NCBI GenBank assembly: GCA_958295665.1
Contig: OY282558.1
Location: 66,638,789-66,702,788 of the forward strand
DNA length: 64,000 nt
Origin: Tipula vernalis
Lineage: Eukaryota; Arthropoda; Insecta; Diptera; Tipulidae
Direction: 5' to 3'
The position numbers and the translations under genes were made by a program. Below the pieces are notes generated by a model. That model had not been told where the DNA came from and ran no database searches. It was given only the letters and a program-made list of their open reading frames with translations. Positions 44,556 to 56,235 of the stretch are shown here, one piece after another (position 1 is the stretch's first letter; each line of letters starts with the position of its first letter).

Positions 44556-46730
44556 TATTGGGCTGAGGATCAGTATAAGTAAGGCTAGGCAAATTGATAA
44601 CTTTTCAGTAATTAAACATCGATTTCGACTCCAAAGTTTAAATAAATTGTATTCACGATCGACGTCAATTTCACTCAAACTTGAAGTAAAAATCACTTTG
44701 AACCTTCTATTTTACTTTTCGGTAATTCAAAATCGATCTTGACTTTAAGCTTTATGGTTAAAATAAATTTCATTTGCGGCCTAAGCAAATTTCACTCAAA
44801 TTTGAAAAAACCACTAAATCGTTGTAGTAACAATTTTGAGTGAAATTTCAATCATTGAAGTAAATTCCGAATATTCCTCAATAAAAGGCCAAAGTCAAAC
44901 TCATTCAAACAACAGTTTGGGTGAAATGTCTACTTCACTTTTCCGTAATTCAAAATCAATCTTCGTTTCGTGAATCGATGTAAATTTCACTTTGGTGCAA
45001 AACAAATTTCATCCAAATTTAGAACGAAAAACACTCCAACCCAATAATAGTATCGAGTAAAATTCAAATTTCAGTGTAATATGCTGAAAAATCAAATTGG
45101 TAACTTTTCGATAATTCTAAATCGATCTTCACTTCAAAAGTTAAATAAATTTCACTCAATTTCCATGTTCCAAGCAAATTTTCAAATTTAATGAAAAATT
45201 AGTAAAAAGTAAAACAAATTGGTAACTTTTTGATTAATTAAAATCGACTTGATAGTTTCAATAAATTTAACCTAAGTTCATATTTCAAAAGAAATTTTGC
45301 TAAAAATCATTCAAAAATGTTGAGTCAAATTTCAATCTCACAGAAATCATACAGTAATAATTTTGAGTGAAACTTTAATTTCACTTTTCGGTAATTCAAA
45401 ATCGACTTTAATCTCAAAGTTAAAATAAATTTCACTTAAGTTAAAAACTAGTGTTACTCAAATTTGAAACAAAATCACTCCCTAACCTTATAGAAATAAT
45501 ATTGAGTGAAATTTCAATCGCTGCAATAATTTTGAAATTTTGGACAGACAAAACTTTTAGGTAATTAAAAATAAATTTTTACTTCATAACTTGAATAAAT
45601 TTAACTCATTTCCAAGAAAATTTCATCCAAAGTCATTCAAACTTTCTGTTCAAAGGAAATTTCTCCCGAATTTTGCAAAATATTCACTCAAATCTTATAG
45701 AACAAATTTTAAGTGAAATTTCAATGTTACTGTAATTAATGCTGAAATATTGGGCTACCAATATAAGACATAACAAATTAATGACTTTTATGGTAATTAA
45801 AACTCTATCTTGACTTCAAAATTTAAATAATTTTTGCCTACGCTCCAAGAAAATTTCGTTCACATACTGAAAAATCAGTACAAAGCAAAATACATTGATA
45901 CATATTTGATTAATTCAAAATCGATCTTGACTTCAACATTTGACTAGAAACTCATTTAGTAATAATTTTGAGTAAAATTTCAATCTCACTTTGCGGTAAT
46001 TGAAAATCAATCTGTGTTTTAAAATTTAAAAAAACGTTTACTCAAATTTGAAGCAAAAATCACTCAACCTGCAATAAATGCTGAAATATTAGGCTGAGAT
46101 CAGTATAAGTAAGGTAAGACAAATTGATAATTTTTCGGTACTCAAAAATTGGGTTTGACTTCAAAATTAAAAAAAAAAATTACTCATTGCAATCAAATTT
46201 CACTGAAATTTGAAAGAAAAATCACCTAAACCTTGCAGTAATAATTTTAAATGAAATTGCAATCCTACTCTTGGAACAAAAAACACTCAAACCTTAGAAT
46301 AATAATTTTAAGCAAATTTCCCTGCAGTAATGTTGACATATTGAGCTGGCAAAACAAATTGATAACTTTACGAAAATTCCAAATCGACTACACTTCAAAA
46401 TTTAAATAAATTTCACTCAAGCTCTATGTTCCAAGCAAATTTTCGAATAAAAATAAGTATGAAAAATAAGTGGAAGCAAAAGAGGTTGATTAATTAAAAT
46501 CGACTTAATAGTTTAAATAAATTTCACTCATGTTCAAATTTTGCTAGAAACCATTCAAATCCTTGAATTAATAATTTTGAGTGAAATTTCAAAAAATGAA
46601 ATATTGAGCTGACCGAGCAGCATAAGTATCCGTACAGTAATAATTTTGAGTAAAACTTCAACTTCGCTTTTCAGTAATTCAAAATCGATCTTGATCTCAA
46701 AGTTTAAATAAATTTTACTCTTAATCAAAA
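44556..46730. repeat. Diffuse satellite with irregular 110-225-bp spacing
   Basis: The phrase 'gtaattcaaaatcgatcttgacttcaaagtttaaataaatttcactcaa' (given here only as its core GTAATTCAAAATCGATCTTG) recurs in variant form near 44610, 44722, 44946, 45110, 45390, 45560, 45790, 45910, 46000, 46370 and 46672. A companion phrase 'aataattttgagtgaaatttcaat' lies between them. Units are strongly diverged, so this is an old array. Confidence 0.75.
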
Positions 46731-46739
46731 AAAAATAAA

Positions 46740-46989
46740 ATAAATAGTACAGACTATGTACAGACAGACTATGGAAATAGTACAGACTAACAAGGTTCAA
46801 AAAGTGAAAATGTTTGTGTAAAGGATTTTAGTCGACACACACGTAATAGTGCAATTAAACTAAACCATTATCAAACGGGCTACCAAAATAATAAAAATTC
46901 AAAATAAAGATGAAAAAATTACAGACACAATGTTACCTCTCTAACATTTATTGATCAAACCTAACCTAAACCCTCGGGTCTAGCATTTC
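46740..46989. other. Short repeat of 'agtacagactat' and spacer
   Basis: The word 'acagact' is repeated four times in 46748-46790. The rest is AT-rich, with no coding signal. Confidence 0.4.
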
Positions 46990-47495
46990 GTAGTTTTTCA
47001 AGGTTATTATCTAGAATCTCTGCTTTTTTATATCAGCCGTATAGTATTCCCAATTCAATTTAATGCGTAATGGTTGTTGATGAAAAATCTTGATGCTAAA
47101 AGAGCTGATAATCTTCGTTTGTTCAACGGCATCAGTTAAGGCCATTAGCAGAACTTGTTCATATCCAATCATGCGAACAACTTCATTGATGATACATGAT
47201 TTTCCGGTGCACGTAGCTTCAATAACCATAGCAATTCTTTCCGCCCAGGGCTTTATTCTAGTTCATACCAATAACTTTATTAAAGCTTTAAATAAGGAAT
47301 CAGTGTTGCTCATGTTCTCCGCAAAATTCCGAAAAGTTCTTTAAAATTTTCTGAACTCGCCTCGCTCTTTGAAGCATACTTTGTGATGTACGTGAGGACA
47401 TTATGGTCTGAGGCAATTATTTGAAAATCTGTATTAGCTCGCCATATTCAATGTTTAATTCTTGAGCAGATATAACAGCAAACTGAACGCATATC
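46990..47495 (-). pseudogene. Helitron remnant: Rep tail joined to helicase start
   Basis: On the minus strand, near 47445-47350, a frame reads WRANTDFQIIASDHNVLTYI followed by TKYASKSEAS. This is the 'W---D-Q---D---Y--KY-SKSE' end of the Helitron Rep (HUH) region. About 40 codons later, near 47235-47125, comes IEATCTGKSCIINEVVRMIG, the Walker A 'TGKS' start of the Pif1-like helicase. In full Helitrons these are separated by several hundred residues, so most of the middle is deleted. Stops and frameshifts are present. It abuts a mariner relic on its upstream side. Confidence 0.65.
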
Positions 47496-47499
47496 AAGT

Positions 47500-48347
47500 G
47501 CATTAGCAATCAAAAAGACCTGCAAGACGTGCAGGACGCTTTTCATGGAGTTTTTCTTGCAATCTTTAAAGCTGCACGTATTTATCTGTAATAATAGTTA
47601 AATTTGACTTCAACAACTCATATTGAATTATACACAGAATAAAATCATTTTACATCTGCTAGGGGTGGTTGATCCTTATAAAGCCACTGTCTTTTGCGGA
47701 CGACATGATCATAGGTAAACCATCTTTCCTCATTTGCTACAATCGTGTCCAAAAAAGGTTAGATTTTTTTCTCGTGAGAGCAGACCTGTGGCGATTGATA
47801 TGCGATCTTCTTTATTCCGTTCACTGAGATTGTGAAGTACCCATACTTCTATCTTATTGACATTCCTTAATCTCTCCAAGTAGCGGTAAACAGTTGATTG
47901 TGTTGTATTAAGCCTTTGTGTTACATCTCTTATTGATTGACGTGGATTTTGCTCCAATATTGCCTTTAAAAGCATGTCGTCAAAGTCGGGACGTCCCGTT
48001 CTCGGTTCGTTTTTAAAGGTCGCATTTCCAGAACGAAATTTGACAAACCAATTTCTAACTGCCCAATCGGTTGTTAATTAGCGGTTATTAGTTATTTAGT
48101 AGCACTATTCCCTTGTTTAAATTCCCAAAGCGTCACATGACGATAATGCACTTTTTGACTCTCAATTTTAGGGATTAAGAACAACTCTTTAATGTAACGT
48201 GTGCCAAATAGTCAGAAAACTAACGGTACCCTTATGTACTTGGTGAAAGCAAAAACTCGTTTGTACCGGTTGACACATACATAGTGGGTGGATACAAACC
48301 ATAGGTTTAACCTACCTGCATCGCTAATTATTTATGACTCAACCTAA
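47500..48347 (-). pseudogene. mariner transposon remnant (TIR, HTH and first catalytic region)
   Basis: A terminal repeat ending at 48347 reads, on the minus strand, TTAGGTTGAGTCATAAATAA next to a TA target. The transposase frame gives NWFVKFRSGNATF and the linker EPRTGRPDFDD, then an open frame (47975-47730) with the second HTH (SIRDVTQRLNTTQSTVYRYL) and WVLHNLSERNKEDR. A shifted frame continues with FLDTIVANEERWFTYD (first catalytic Asp region replaced by 'NEE'), KRQWLYKDQPP and KLHEKRPA. The 3' half and second TIR are missing. The transposase is dead. Confidence 0.85.
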
Positions 48348-51250
48348 TATTTATTCACAGAATATTATACAAATATATTTACTGAATTTAACCAAAATTA
48401 ATTCACTTCACCAGCACAACACTTAATATAAATTAAAAACAAATTGGCCAAAGAAACAAAAACAAATTAAAGTAAAATTAAATTAAAATTAAAAATTCTT
48501 CCACCACAGAGAAAGATAAAAACACATCTTCCACGTTCGAGCGTTCATCGCGCACTGACATATTTTTTGTACATATCTTGCTTGATATCATTTAACGGGA
48601 GAAAAAGTACTAACCTTTAAAAATTAAATTTACATCTTCTACAAGAAATATCCTTTGCTACAAAATATTGTACTCGTAAAACTGGTTCGGTTTTAAAAAT
48701 TTCTTTTGTTTCTCGTAATGTCATATTTTCAAACACAGTTTGCCATGAAACATTTGGAAGTGGACATGTTTTGTTATTCCAGTTTGTTTACTCACACTAG
48801 AACAATATAATTATTAGTGAATATTTTTCAGGTGTAATATTGATTCAATTGCATGTACATACATGCTTCTTAGATTTGTGTTTTCAGTTTATAAATTTGT
48901 CAATCTGTAGGTTTACTTTTTGTTTGATAGGCAACGTTTCATTTTTACCTAAAAAATGCCACAAACAAAAAATCTATTGGACAAGTTTGTTTTGAAGTAC
49001 ATCATTTGAAAAGTCGTAAGTTAAGAGCAGTTGAAATAAAGTTTATACTTCAAGAGCTGTTCAAGAGTCGATTTAAAATTGAGAGCATTCAATTACGATG
49101 AAGACTGAGTTATTCAAACATTTTCCATAAACATTCGAAAGTACAACTCTTGCATTCAAATCAAATATTTTAGAACAACACATTTTGTTAATTTTTAGGA
49201 TACGGAGATCAACGTTCTGGTATTAGTTCCGAAACAAAACATGAAATCGTTTCAAATTTACAGAATTTATTCCACGAAAACAATCATCTGGTGAATTTAT
49301 CAAAATGGTTTAGATGTCATCGGATGACCATAGAGGCAAAACACCCTGCGTTTAATGGAGGCTTGTAATGAAGGTTTCTTCCAACATATCTAACATCTGC
49401 AACTTACGATGTAGTATCTTGAAGTCTTATCGCTGGTTAAACTCTCTTGTTGAATGGACTGAATTAAATAGGAAACTCTTTCCACTCTGGTTGGGCGGTC
49501 CACCGATACATTTTTTTTACTAGTAACAGTGCCAAAATTTATTTAACTTAAATTTCCGTTCAAAATTTTGCTACATTCATTATATAATACATTTACTGTG
49601 TATACATTCATTATAAGTTATCCCTCAAGGTATTTTAATTTTTTTTGGAGTATTCTCAAAAAAAAAAAAAAAAAAAAATCGCCCATTTTTCCATCATCAT
49701 AAAAATTATAAATTTAAATTAAATTTTATTTTTTTGTTTATTAACAATTCATTTAATGTTATAATTGCGTACATATTTTATTTGGTGCAATAAATAAAAT
49801 TTGTATGTTTAATGGTTTCAAGCTTTTTCAAGATAGTAGCTAAGTAACTAACTATACTTTTTGACTTGATGATAGATCTGTTCAGGCCACAAAAATAATA
49901 ATAATTTCAACTTTAAGTAATAAATGAGTGACAATGTTTTGTTTGTGTACAACCGTTCTAATTTTATGCTAATTATTTTGGCAAACAATTTTTATTTTTC
50001 AATTAAATTTCCCTTTTTGCTTCATTTTCATTTACATAGAATAAGCAATTAATTCAAATTGAATTTTAATCTTTGGGTATTCATTTAAATTTAATTTTAT
50101 ATTTCCTTGGTACATATAATAGTTAATTGAAGCGACGATGTCTATGTGTGCGCATAAAAATTAATTTATGATGAGCCTCGAGCATATCCACGTGTTTACT
50201 TTTCTACCTACTTATGTAGATACGTTCGTAAATATCATACGAGTACACAACAGTGTATATGGTTTGATTTAAATAAAAAATTCAGCACCTGATGAATAAT
50301 TGAAAATGTTTTCCCGAATACAACAATATAAGTTGTCTAATATAATAAAATTTCTAAATAAAATGAGACTACGCCATATATTTTCAGGAGGTTTTAGGAA
50401 ATTAATTTACACAAAAAAAAATTGTTGTTGTATTTTTCCCCCATAAAAAATAATTCCCATGTTGGTTTGATGGATTCTATTATCTTGCCTTACAAGGGGA
50501 GATTAAAGATGTAACCTTCTAGGAAGAAATCTATACAAGGACGAAGTGTAACTGATGTAATAGGGCGATTAAAAACCATATCGAAATTTTAACTTTCCAT
50601 GGAACTTTCCTTTCCTGAATGGCCGGCGATTCAGTAGAATACTCTTCTTTATAAATAAACGTTCTCTTTTGCGCACATAGTATTAACTTTAAGCAATATT
50701 CCGTTCATTATATTTATCTCCTTCTATATTTACAGAAATATCCAAATGAAATTTTCCTCAAGTGATAATTGTGCAAATATAGGCGGCGCAGTGCGCCTCT
50801 TGCAAGGGATAGGAAACCACGGCTAGTTATGAAAAATTACGACACTCCAATCGTCCACCTACAGTTTCTTTACCGGTAAACACTTTTAACGCTTACCGGT
50901 AAATTTCACGGTTTTCCATTTATCGTTTACCGGTAAAACCGAAATACACACATATTATGTCGCAGATCAATACTTACGAAGTCCTTTGTAAATTAAATAA
51001 CTATGAAATGTCCTAAACATCTCAAGAAAATATTAAAAACTTCGAAATAATCACAAAAAAGTCGAATTCCCATATGTTCGGAGAACCTGAAAGGAACAAA
51101 AAACTTAGTATTAATCACAAGATACTAACTAACAGTAGACAGTAGTTATAAAATCTGTCAATGCATTCGTGTGATGTAAAAACAAAACATTATGTTAGCT
51201 CAGTTTAATTTGTGAGTGCGTTCTATGGCAAATATTTTTAGTTCAATTTA
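48348..51250. other. AT-rich intergenic stretch
   Basis: Mostly poly-A/T and low-complexity sequence with no supported gene. The only unusual point is a cluster of TTTACCGGTAAA palindromes described separately. Confidence 0.4.
50869..50940. promoter_or_regulatory. Cluster of three TTACCGGTAA palindromes
   Basis: The palindrome TTTACCGGTAAA or a near form occurs at about 50872, 50897 and 50928 within 70 bp of otherwise AT-rich DNA. Perfect dyads of this kind are often binding sites for dimeric proteins (for example transposases or grainyhead-like factors), but nothing here proves a function. Confidence 0.35.
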
Positions 51251-51549
51251 TATTGTTTTCTTTAGTGACATCTACCAACATTGTAACGAATTAATTAATT
51301 ATGTAATATTTTTTGGGTAAAAATTTATATTTTTTCTCTTGACAACCAGCCACTGATGAGTGAACATCACATCAAAATTAAGAATAAAGTTGTAATTATT
51401 AACGAAGCAACAGTTTTTTTTTTTGTTTGGAGCAATACTTTTCGTGTCGTCGATGTTTGGTGATTGCATGTTCTACGGCAGCAGAAATAAATGAGAATCG
51501 AATTGTTGTGAGTTATAATAAGTGAAACTTGAAACGAATTGTTGTATAC

Positions 51550-51985
51550 TGTGTCAGAGTTGTACACATGGTCCTTCGATTAGTGGTTCGAAACGTGTAT
51601 ATTCAACGGCGATAGTGATATACATTTTGGTCCTTCGAGCCTGATCTATGGATACAGTTTGTTTAATAAATTATACAAAAGTTGGTTGCGTAACACCAAT
51701 CTATTGCGATCAAATTATAATCAATACTCTTTACGATACAAAGTATCTATCAGAATTTCAATATACAGTCGGATTACTCAGAAATTTACGGATAAATTAG
51801 GGTGAATAACCACGTGCAAGTTTACGACATATCGGTCGTCTTAACAAGTTTGGGTACGGTAATTAATTGTGACGTGTCAAAACATACAAATTTTTTGTGA
51901 ACGAAAAGCTTATAGTGAATTGTGTGTCAAAGTGCAAATTATTAAATCGTCAAAACGGCGCAAGATACTGAACTTAATCGAAAAC
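51550..51985 (+). mobile_element. Likely LTR end and leader of a BEL/Pao element
   Basis: The phrase TGGTCCTTCGA occurs twice, at 51568 and 51630, just upstream of gag. Insect BEL/Pao elements carry similar 'GGTCCTTCG' wording around their primer-binding/leader region. The LTR ends could not be fixed. Confidence 0.35.
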
Positions 51986-52995
51986 GTGGTCAATCAAAAG
52001 GTTTCTTTACAAGAGCAGAAACGTTCGTTTCCAATCTAAAAAAAGACATCCAATTGGATATTTTGATGGTGCGAATGGATCTATTAGAAAAGGCTTTCAT
52101 TAATTTTGCTGACGCAGATTCGGCGTTAGCAATATTGGACTAAGAATCAGAAATGCCGGAGATAGAAACTAGATTCGTGGACGTAAAGGCAAAATTAAAT
52201 GAGCAAATAAGATCTAGGATGTCGAAAGAGATTTTACCTAATAGAGTATATTACAGCAACGGGAGTTAATTGAAGGCATTCATGATCGAAGTTTTATACA
52301 AAAGGAGGACGTGCGATTACCACCTATATCGATACCTAAATTTTCGGGGAAAATATCAGATTTTTCATCATTGAAGAATTTATTTGAAGTCACAATTTAC
52401 CCATACATCGATGCCAAAAATTCATAAATTCAAATATCTCAAGGGATATTTTACTGATGATGCTGCGTCACTGTTAAAACATGTATTAGTAGTACAGAAG
52501 AGAATTATTAAGGTGCCTGGAAAAAGTTAGTTAACCGATACGACAATAAACAACAGATTGTGACAACCCTCATAAAACCATTCATGAATCAACCAACCAA
52601 AAACGGAATTACCTCAAAGCTACGTGATTTGGCAGATGTATCAGATGAAGTGCTTAGAGATTTGGAAGCATTGGGCGACGAAGCAAAACAAAGAGATTGT
52701 TGGCTGATTTATTTATTGCTAGAGAAATGTAATATTGAAACCAAACAAGCATGAGCACTGGCAAACGACAAAGACTATCCAACCATAAAGGACTTTCTGG
52801 AATTCATAACTAAGTGAGTCAATTCATTGGAAACAGTAGAGTTATCTGATCATAAAAAACCACCGCACAAGAAGGCTGTTGTCCTTTCCTCCGTCATCGC
52901 TAAAAATCAATGTCCGTGTTGTTCAAAGGAATACGTTCTCTATAACTGTGATGACTTATCCAAATTAAGATGTGCTGATAGGAGAAGTTAGATAG
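51986..52995 (+). pseudogene. BEL/Pao gag N-terminal and DUF1759 region (relic)
   Basis: Frames give RAETFVSNLKKDIQLDILMV and MDLLEKAFINFADADSALAI (gag N-terminal helices), then, near 52320-52400, the LPPISIPKFSGK block of DUF1759 and 'NLFEVTIYPYIDAKNS'. An open frame (52560-52754) continues the domain's C-terminal part (TTLIKPFMNQPTK to LRDLADVSDEVLRDLEALGD). Several stops and frameshifts separate these. The order matches intact insect BEL/Pao gag. Confidence 0.75.
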
Positions 52996-53811
52996 CCGAA
53001 AATCAATTATGTTTTAATTGTTTGAGGAAAGGTCATCAAGCAGCAAGTTGCAGAATCCGCTCAAATTGTAAAAGGTGTGGCAGAAGGCACAATACCTTAC
53101 TTTGTGTTAGTGAAAGCGTACAATCAAATGCAAAGAATACCGTAAAGTTTGAAATCGAACCAACATCTAGTCATATTAATGCGCAGCTGAATGCGTCTAT
53201 GAATCAATCAATTTTACCAACTGCGGTAGTGAGAATTCACGGTAGTGGCGGGTGTTCAGTGTATTGTCGCGCTTTATTAGATAGTGGGTCACAAGTCACT
53301 ATCATCGATGAGGAGTTATCGAATAAATTGCAATTAACAAGAACCAATTGCAGAGTCAAAATATCAGGCGTAAGCACTAGCAATGTTTATAGCAGAGGCA
53401 TCCACTGTTCAAATGAGCTCCAGATTTTCAAACAGTGAATCAATAAGCACTGATGTGCCCCTATTTCCAAGGCTACCAGTACAATTACCAGAAATCAAGG
53501 TACCGATCCAACAGCTGGAGAAGATTAAGCACCTTGAACTGGCGGATCCTAGCTTCAGTCGAACATCAAAACTAAATTTATTGATTGGCACTAATGCATT
53601 TATTAGTTCAATCAGAGTTTGGCACAAGGTCCTAGGCGGCAATATGTTTGCATTAAAAACAATATTCGGCTACATTATTTCCGGAAGTGCCAATGTGACA
53701 AATCATGCAAGCAGTTTGAACGCATCGGTCGACATAGATGAAACTCTCAGAAAATTCTGGGAATTAGAAGAGGTTGATCTCAACATAGAAACAAGCGAGG
53801 AGAACGAGTGA
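52900..53811 (+). pseudogene. BEL/Pao gag zinc knuckles and aspartic protease, truncated
   Basis: After a first Cys-rich segment (CPCCSKEYVLYNCDD, about 52914), the frame 53022-53438 carries LCFNCLRKGHQAASC and CKRCGRRHNTLLC, then the protease with its active-site ALLDSGSQVTIID (about 53269-53307) and KISGVSTSN. A one-base frame change near 53395 leads into 53383-53811, with LADPSFSRTSKLNLLIGTNA, FGYIISGSAN and LRKFWELEEV, the end of the protease module and entry to RT. Coding stops at 53811 and no RT follows. The element was cut here. Confidence 0.88.
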
Positions 53812-53859
53812 TTAGATTTGTTTCCGTAAATTATTTCCTAGTTTTGAATTTAAGTAAAA

Positions 53860-56235
53860 ATGGATGGCTGTATAATCAAACCAATCCAAAATCGTGATAA
53901 AAGTAGTTCACCTGTACCAGAATTTGATGTTGATCAAATGAGGTAAGTGTCAGAAAATGAGTAACTAAAATTTAATTAAATAACCTCCTTTACGGTTACT
54001 TTAGAGCGTTTCGTTCATTTGAAAATTTATTGAATGAGCTTGATGAAAATGATGGTTCAATGCATACCTCATGTACCATAATCCCAGCAACACCTGTAAA
54101 TAGTCAAGGTTCGGTGAGCTCGACTATAGAGCTTATAAGTGTAAATCAAACTTTGTTGAATAAGGCACAACAGCACGATTATTCAATGCGTTCTCCATGC
54201 ACTATAATTCCACCAACACCTGAAAATAATCAAAATTCGGTGAGCCCGACAGTGAAACTTATAAGAGAAAATGAAGATTTTGATTCCAGGGGTATACTTT
54301 TCAATTCCAAATATTTGGATGTATTATCTAAGTTCTCTTGCAATTTATAGAATCATCGGTTCTTGATTCGGACGCCGACCCTGAATCCTTTCCACCTGAT
54401 CCTGAAAGAATGATTGATGATGTCTTGCGTAATGGTAAGAAACTTGTGAAATTGAATGTTATGACTAACTTTGCTAATAATCTTAGATGTACCAGGTTGC
54501 TCTAAAAAATTGACCAGTAAAAGACTTAAGTGTCCTGAAGAATGGAAAAAAAATGTAAGAACGGTAAAATCTCAGAGAGGGGACCATTTACTGATAGTTT
54601 GGGAATAAATCGTAAACGACGAGAAATAAAAATGGGTTGTGGGGAAGCTTGTGCATATGGCTGCCATGAAGAATTTAATTTGTCAGAGAGAACATTCATA
54701 TTTGACAATTTTTGGCAATTAAGTTCAAAATCTAAAGGCGAATTTTTCGGCAATTTAGTGTTTAAGGTTCCAGTAAAGCGATCAAGAACCACTAATAATA
54801 ACTCTCGCAGAAAGAATACGTTCATCTACCATTTTAAAAGCCGGTAAACTGAAGAAAGTCTGCCAATTGTTTTGTACCAGTACATTGGATATAAATAAAA
54901 CGCGAATTCATTACTATTTCGCAAATCTAATAGATCCAAATACTACTACATCAAAGTCCCCAGCTAAAGGAAGACACAAGAAGAACGAATTGCCACCAAA
55001 TAAACTGGATGAAGTTGCAAGTCATATCAGTGGATTTGCAACAATGGATTCCCATTATTGTCGTTCCTCATCTACCAAAAAGTATTTAGAACCACATCTT
55101 AGTATAAGGAAAATGTATGAATTATATTGCAACGAAATAGAAGACCCTATTAAGTTTTGGGCATACAAGCATATATTTGAGACGAAATTTAATTTGGCTT
55201 TCTTTGTTCCTAAAAAGGACTTGTGCAACAAATGTGAAGAGCACAAGACGAAGGTGAATAACGGTGAAATATTGAGTGAAGCAGAACAAAATGAATTTTC
55301 GAATCATATGCAAAACAAGTTGGCCGCGAAAGCGGAAAAAGATGTCGACAGAACAAATTGTGAGCCAAATACTCGAATCCTTGTCGTTGATTTTGCAAAA
55401 CGTTTATGCATTACCCAAAGCAAATATCAACTGTTTTTATTATAAAAGAAAGGTGCTATGTTTCAATCTTACTGGATACTGTCAGGATAATAGAAATACC
55501 TATTGTAGTTTCTGGAATGAAACAATGCAAGGACGAGGTGGAAACGAATTAGCGAGTGCTTTTGTGAAAATTTTACAAGCAGTGATTTCAGATTTTCTAC
55601 AAACAGAAAAAATTATTATTTGGACTGATTCATGCATTCCACAGAATCGCAATTCAATTGTGTCCCTAAGTTTTTTAAAATTCATGAAGGAAAATCCTCA
55701 TGTGAAGTTAATTGAGCAGAAATTTTCAGAACCCGGGCCCTTTATGTTGCAAGAAGTTGACGCTGTTCATAGTACGTTAGAAAAGTACTTGAGAAATATG
55801 GAAATCTTTAGTCCAATTGGATTAGTACGGTTACTTTCTAATGCTAAGTTTCCCAAAGTAAAGTTGAAAATAATGCAAATGCAACCTAGCGATTTCAAGC
55901 ACTACAGCCAAGCGATCCAAAAATTGAATTTTTCTTGCATTCCGTTTACTAAAGTACGACATATAAAGTACGAATCACGTAATATAATTAATATTTCATA
56001 TAAGCGGTCATTTAAAGATGATTTTAATACGGATTCTATAACTAAATCAACAAGTTCTCGAAGGGCCAGAAAAAATGTCGGCAAGGTTCAAACGGATTGT
56101 ATCTTTGAAATCATACCATTTCAAAACAATAAAATTAAAATAAACGAAGAAAAACGGAAAGATTTATTGAGTCTTCTTAAGTTCATGCCTAAAGTTGATG
56201 AAAACTTTTATTATACAGTTTTGAAAACGGAGTAA
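53860..56235 (+). pseudogene. Multi-exon gene of an arthropod family of unknown function, frameshifted
   Basis: The ATG at 53860 opens exon 1. Three phase-consistent short introns can be read: 53943-54004, 54292-54350 and 54435-54486 (62, 59 and 52 nt, all GT..AG). The N-terminal part has two tandem repeats of about 42 codons (core CTIIPATP / CTIIPPTP). Exon 4 has CPEEWKKNV, then a Cys cluster (CGEACAYGC). From 54867 come DSHYCRSS, MYELYC, FFVPKKDLCNKC, and from 55400 WNETMQGRGGNELAS, IIWTDSCIPQNRNS and VDAVHSTLEKYL. This order matches a large, poorly characterised arthropod family, which I believe is annotated DUF7869. Frame breaks near 54590, 54800 and 55396 make it a pseudogene. A transposon origin is possible but no TIRs were found. 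Confidence 0.72.
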
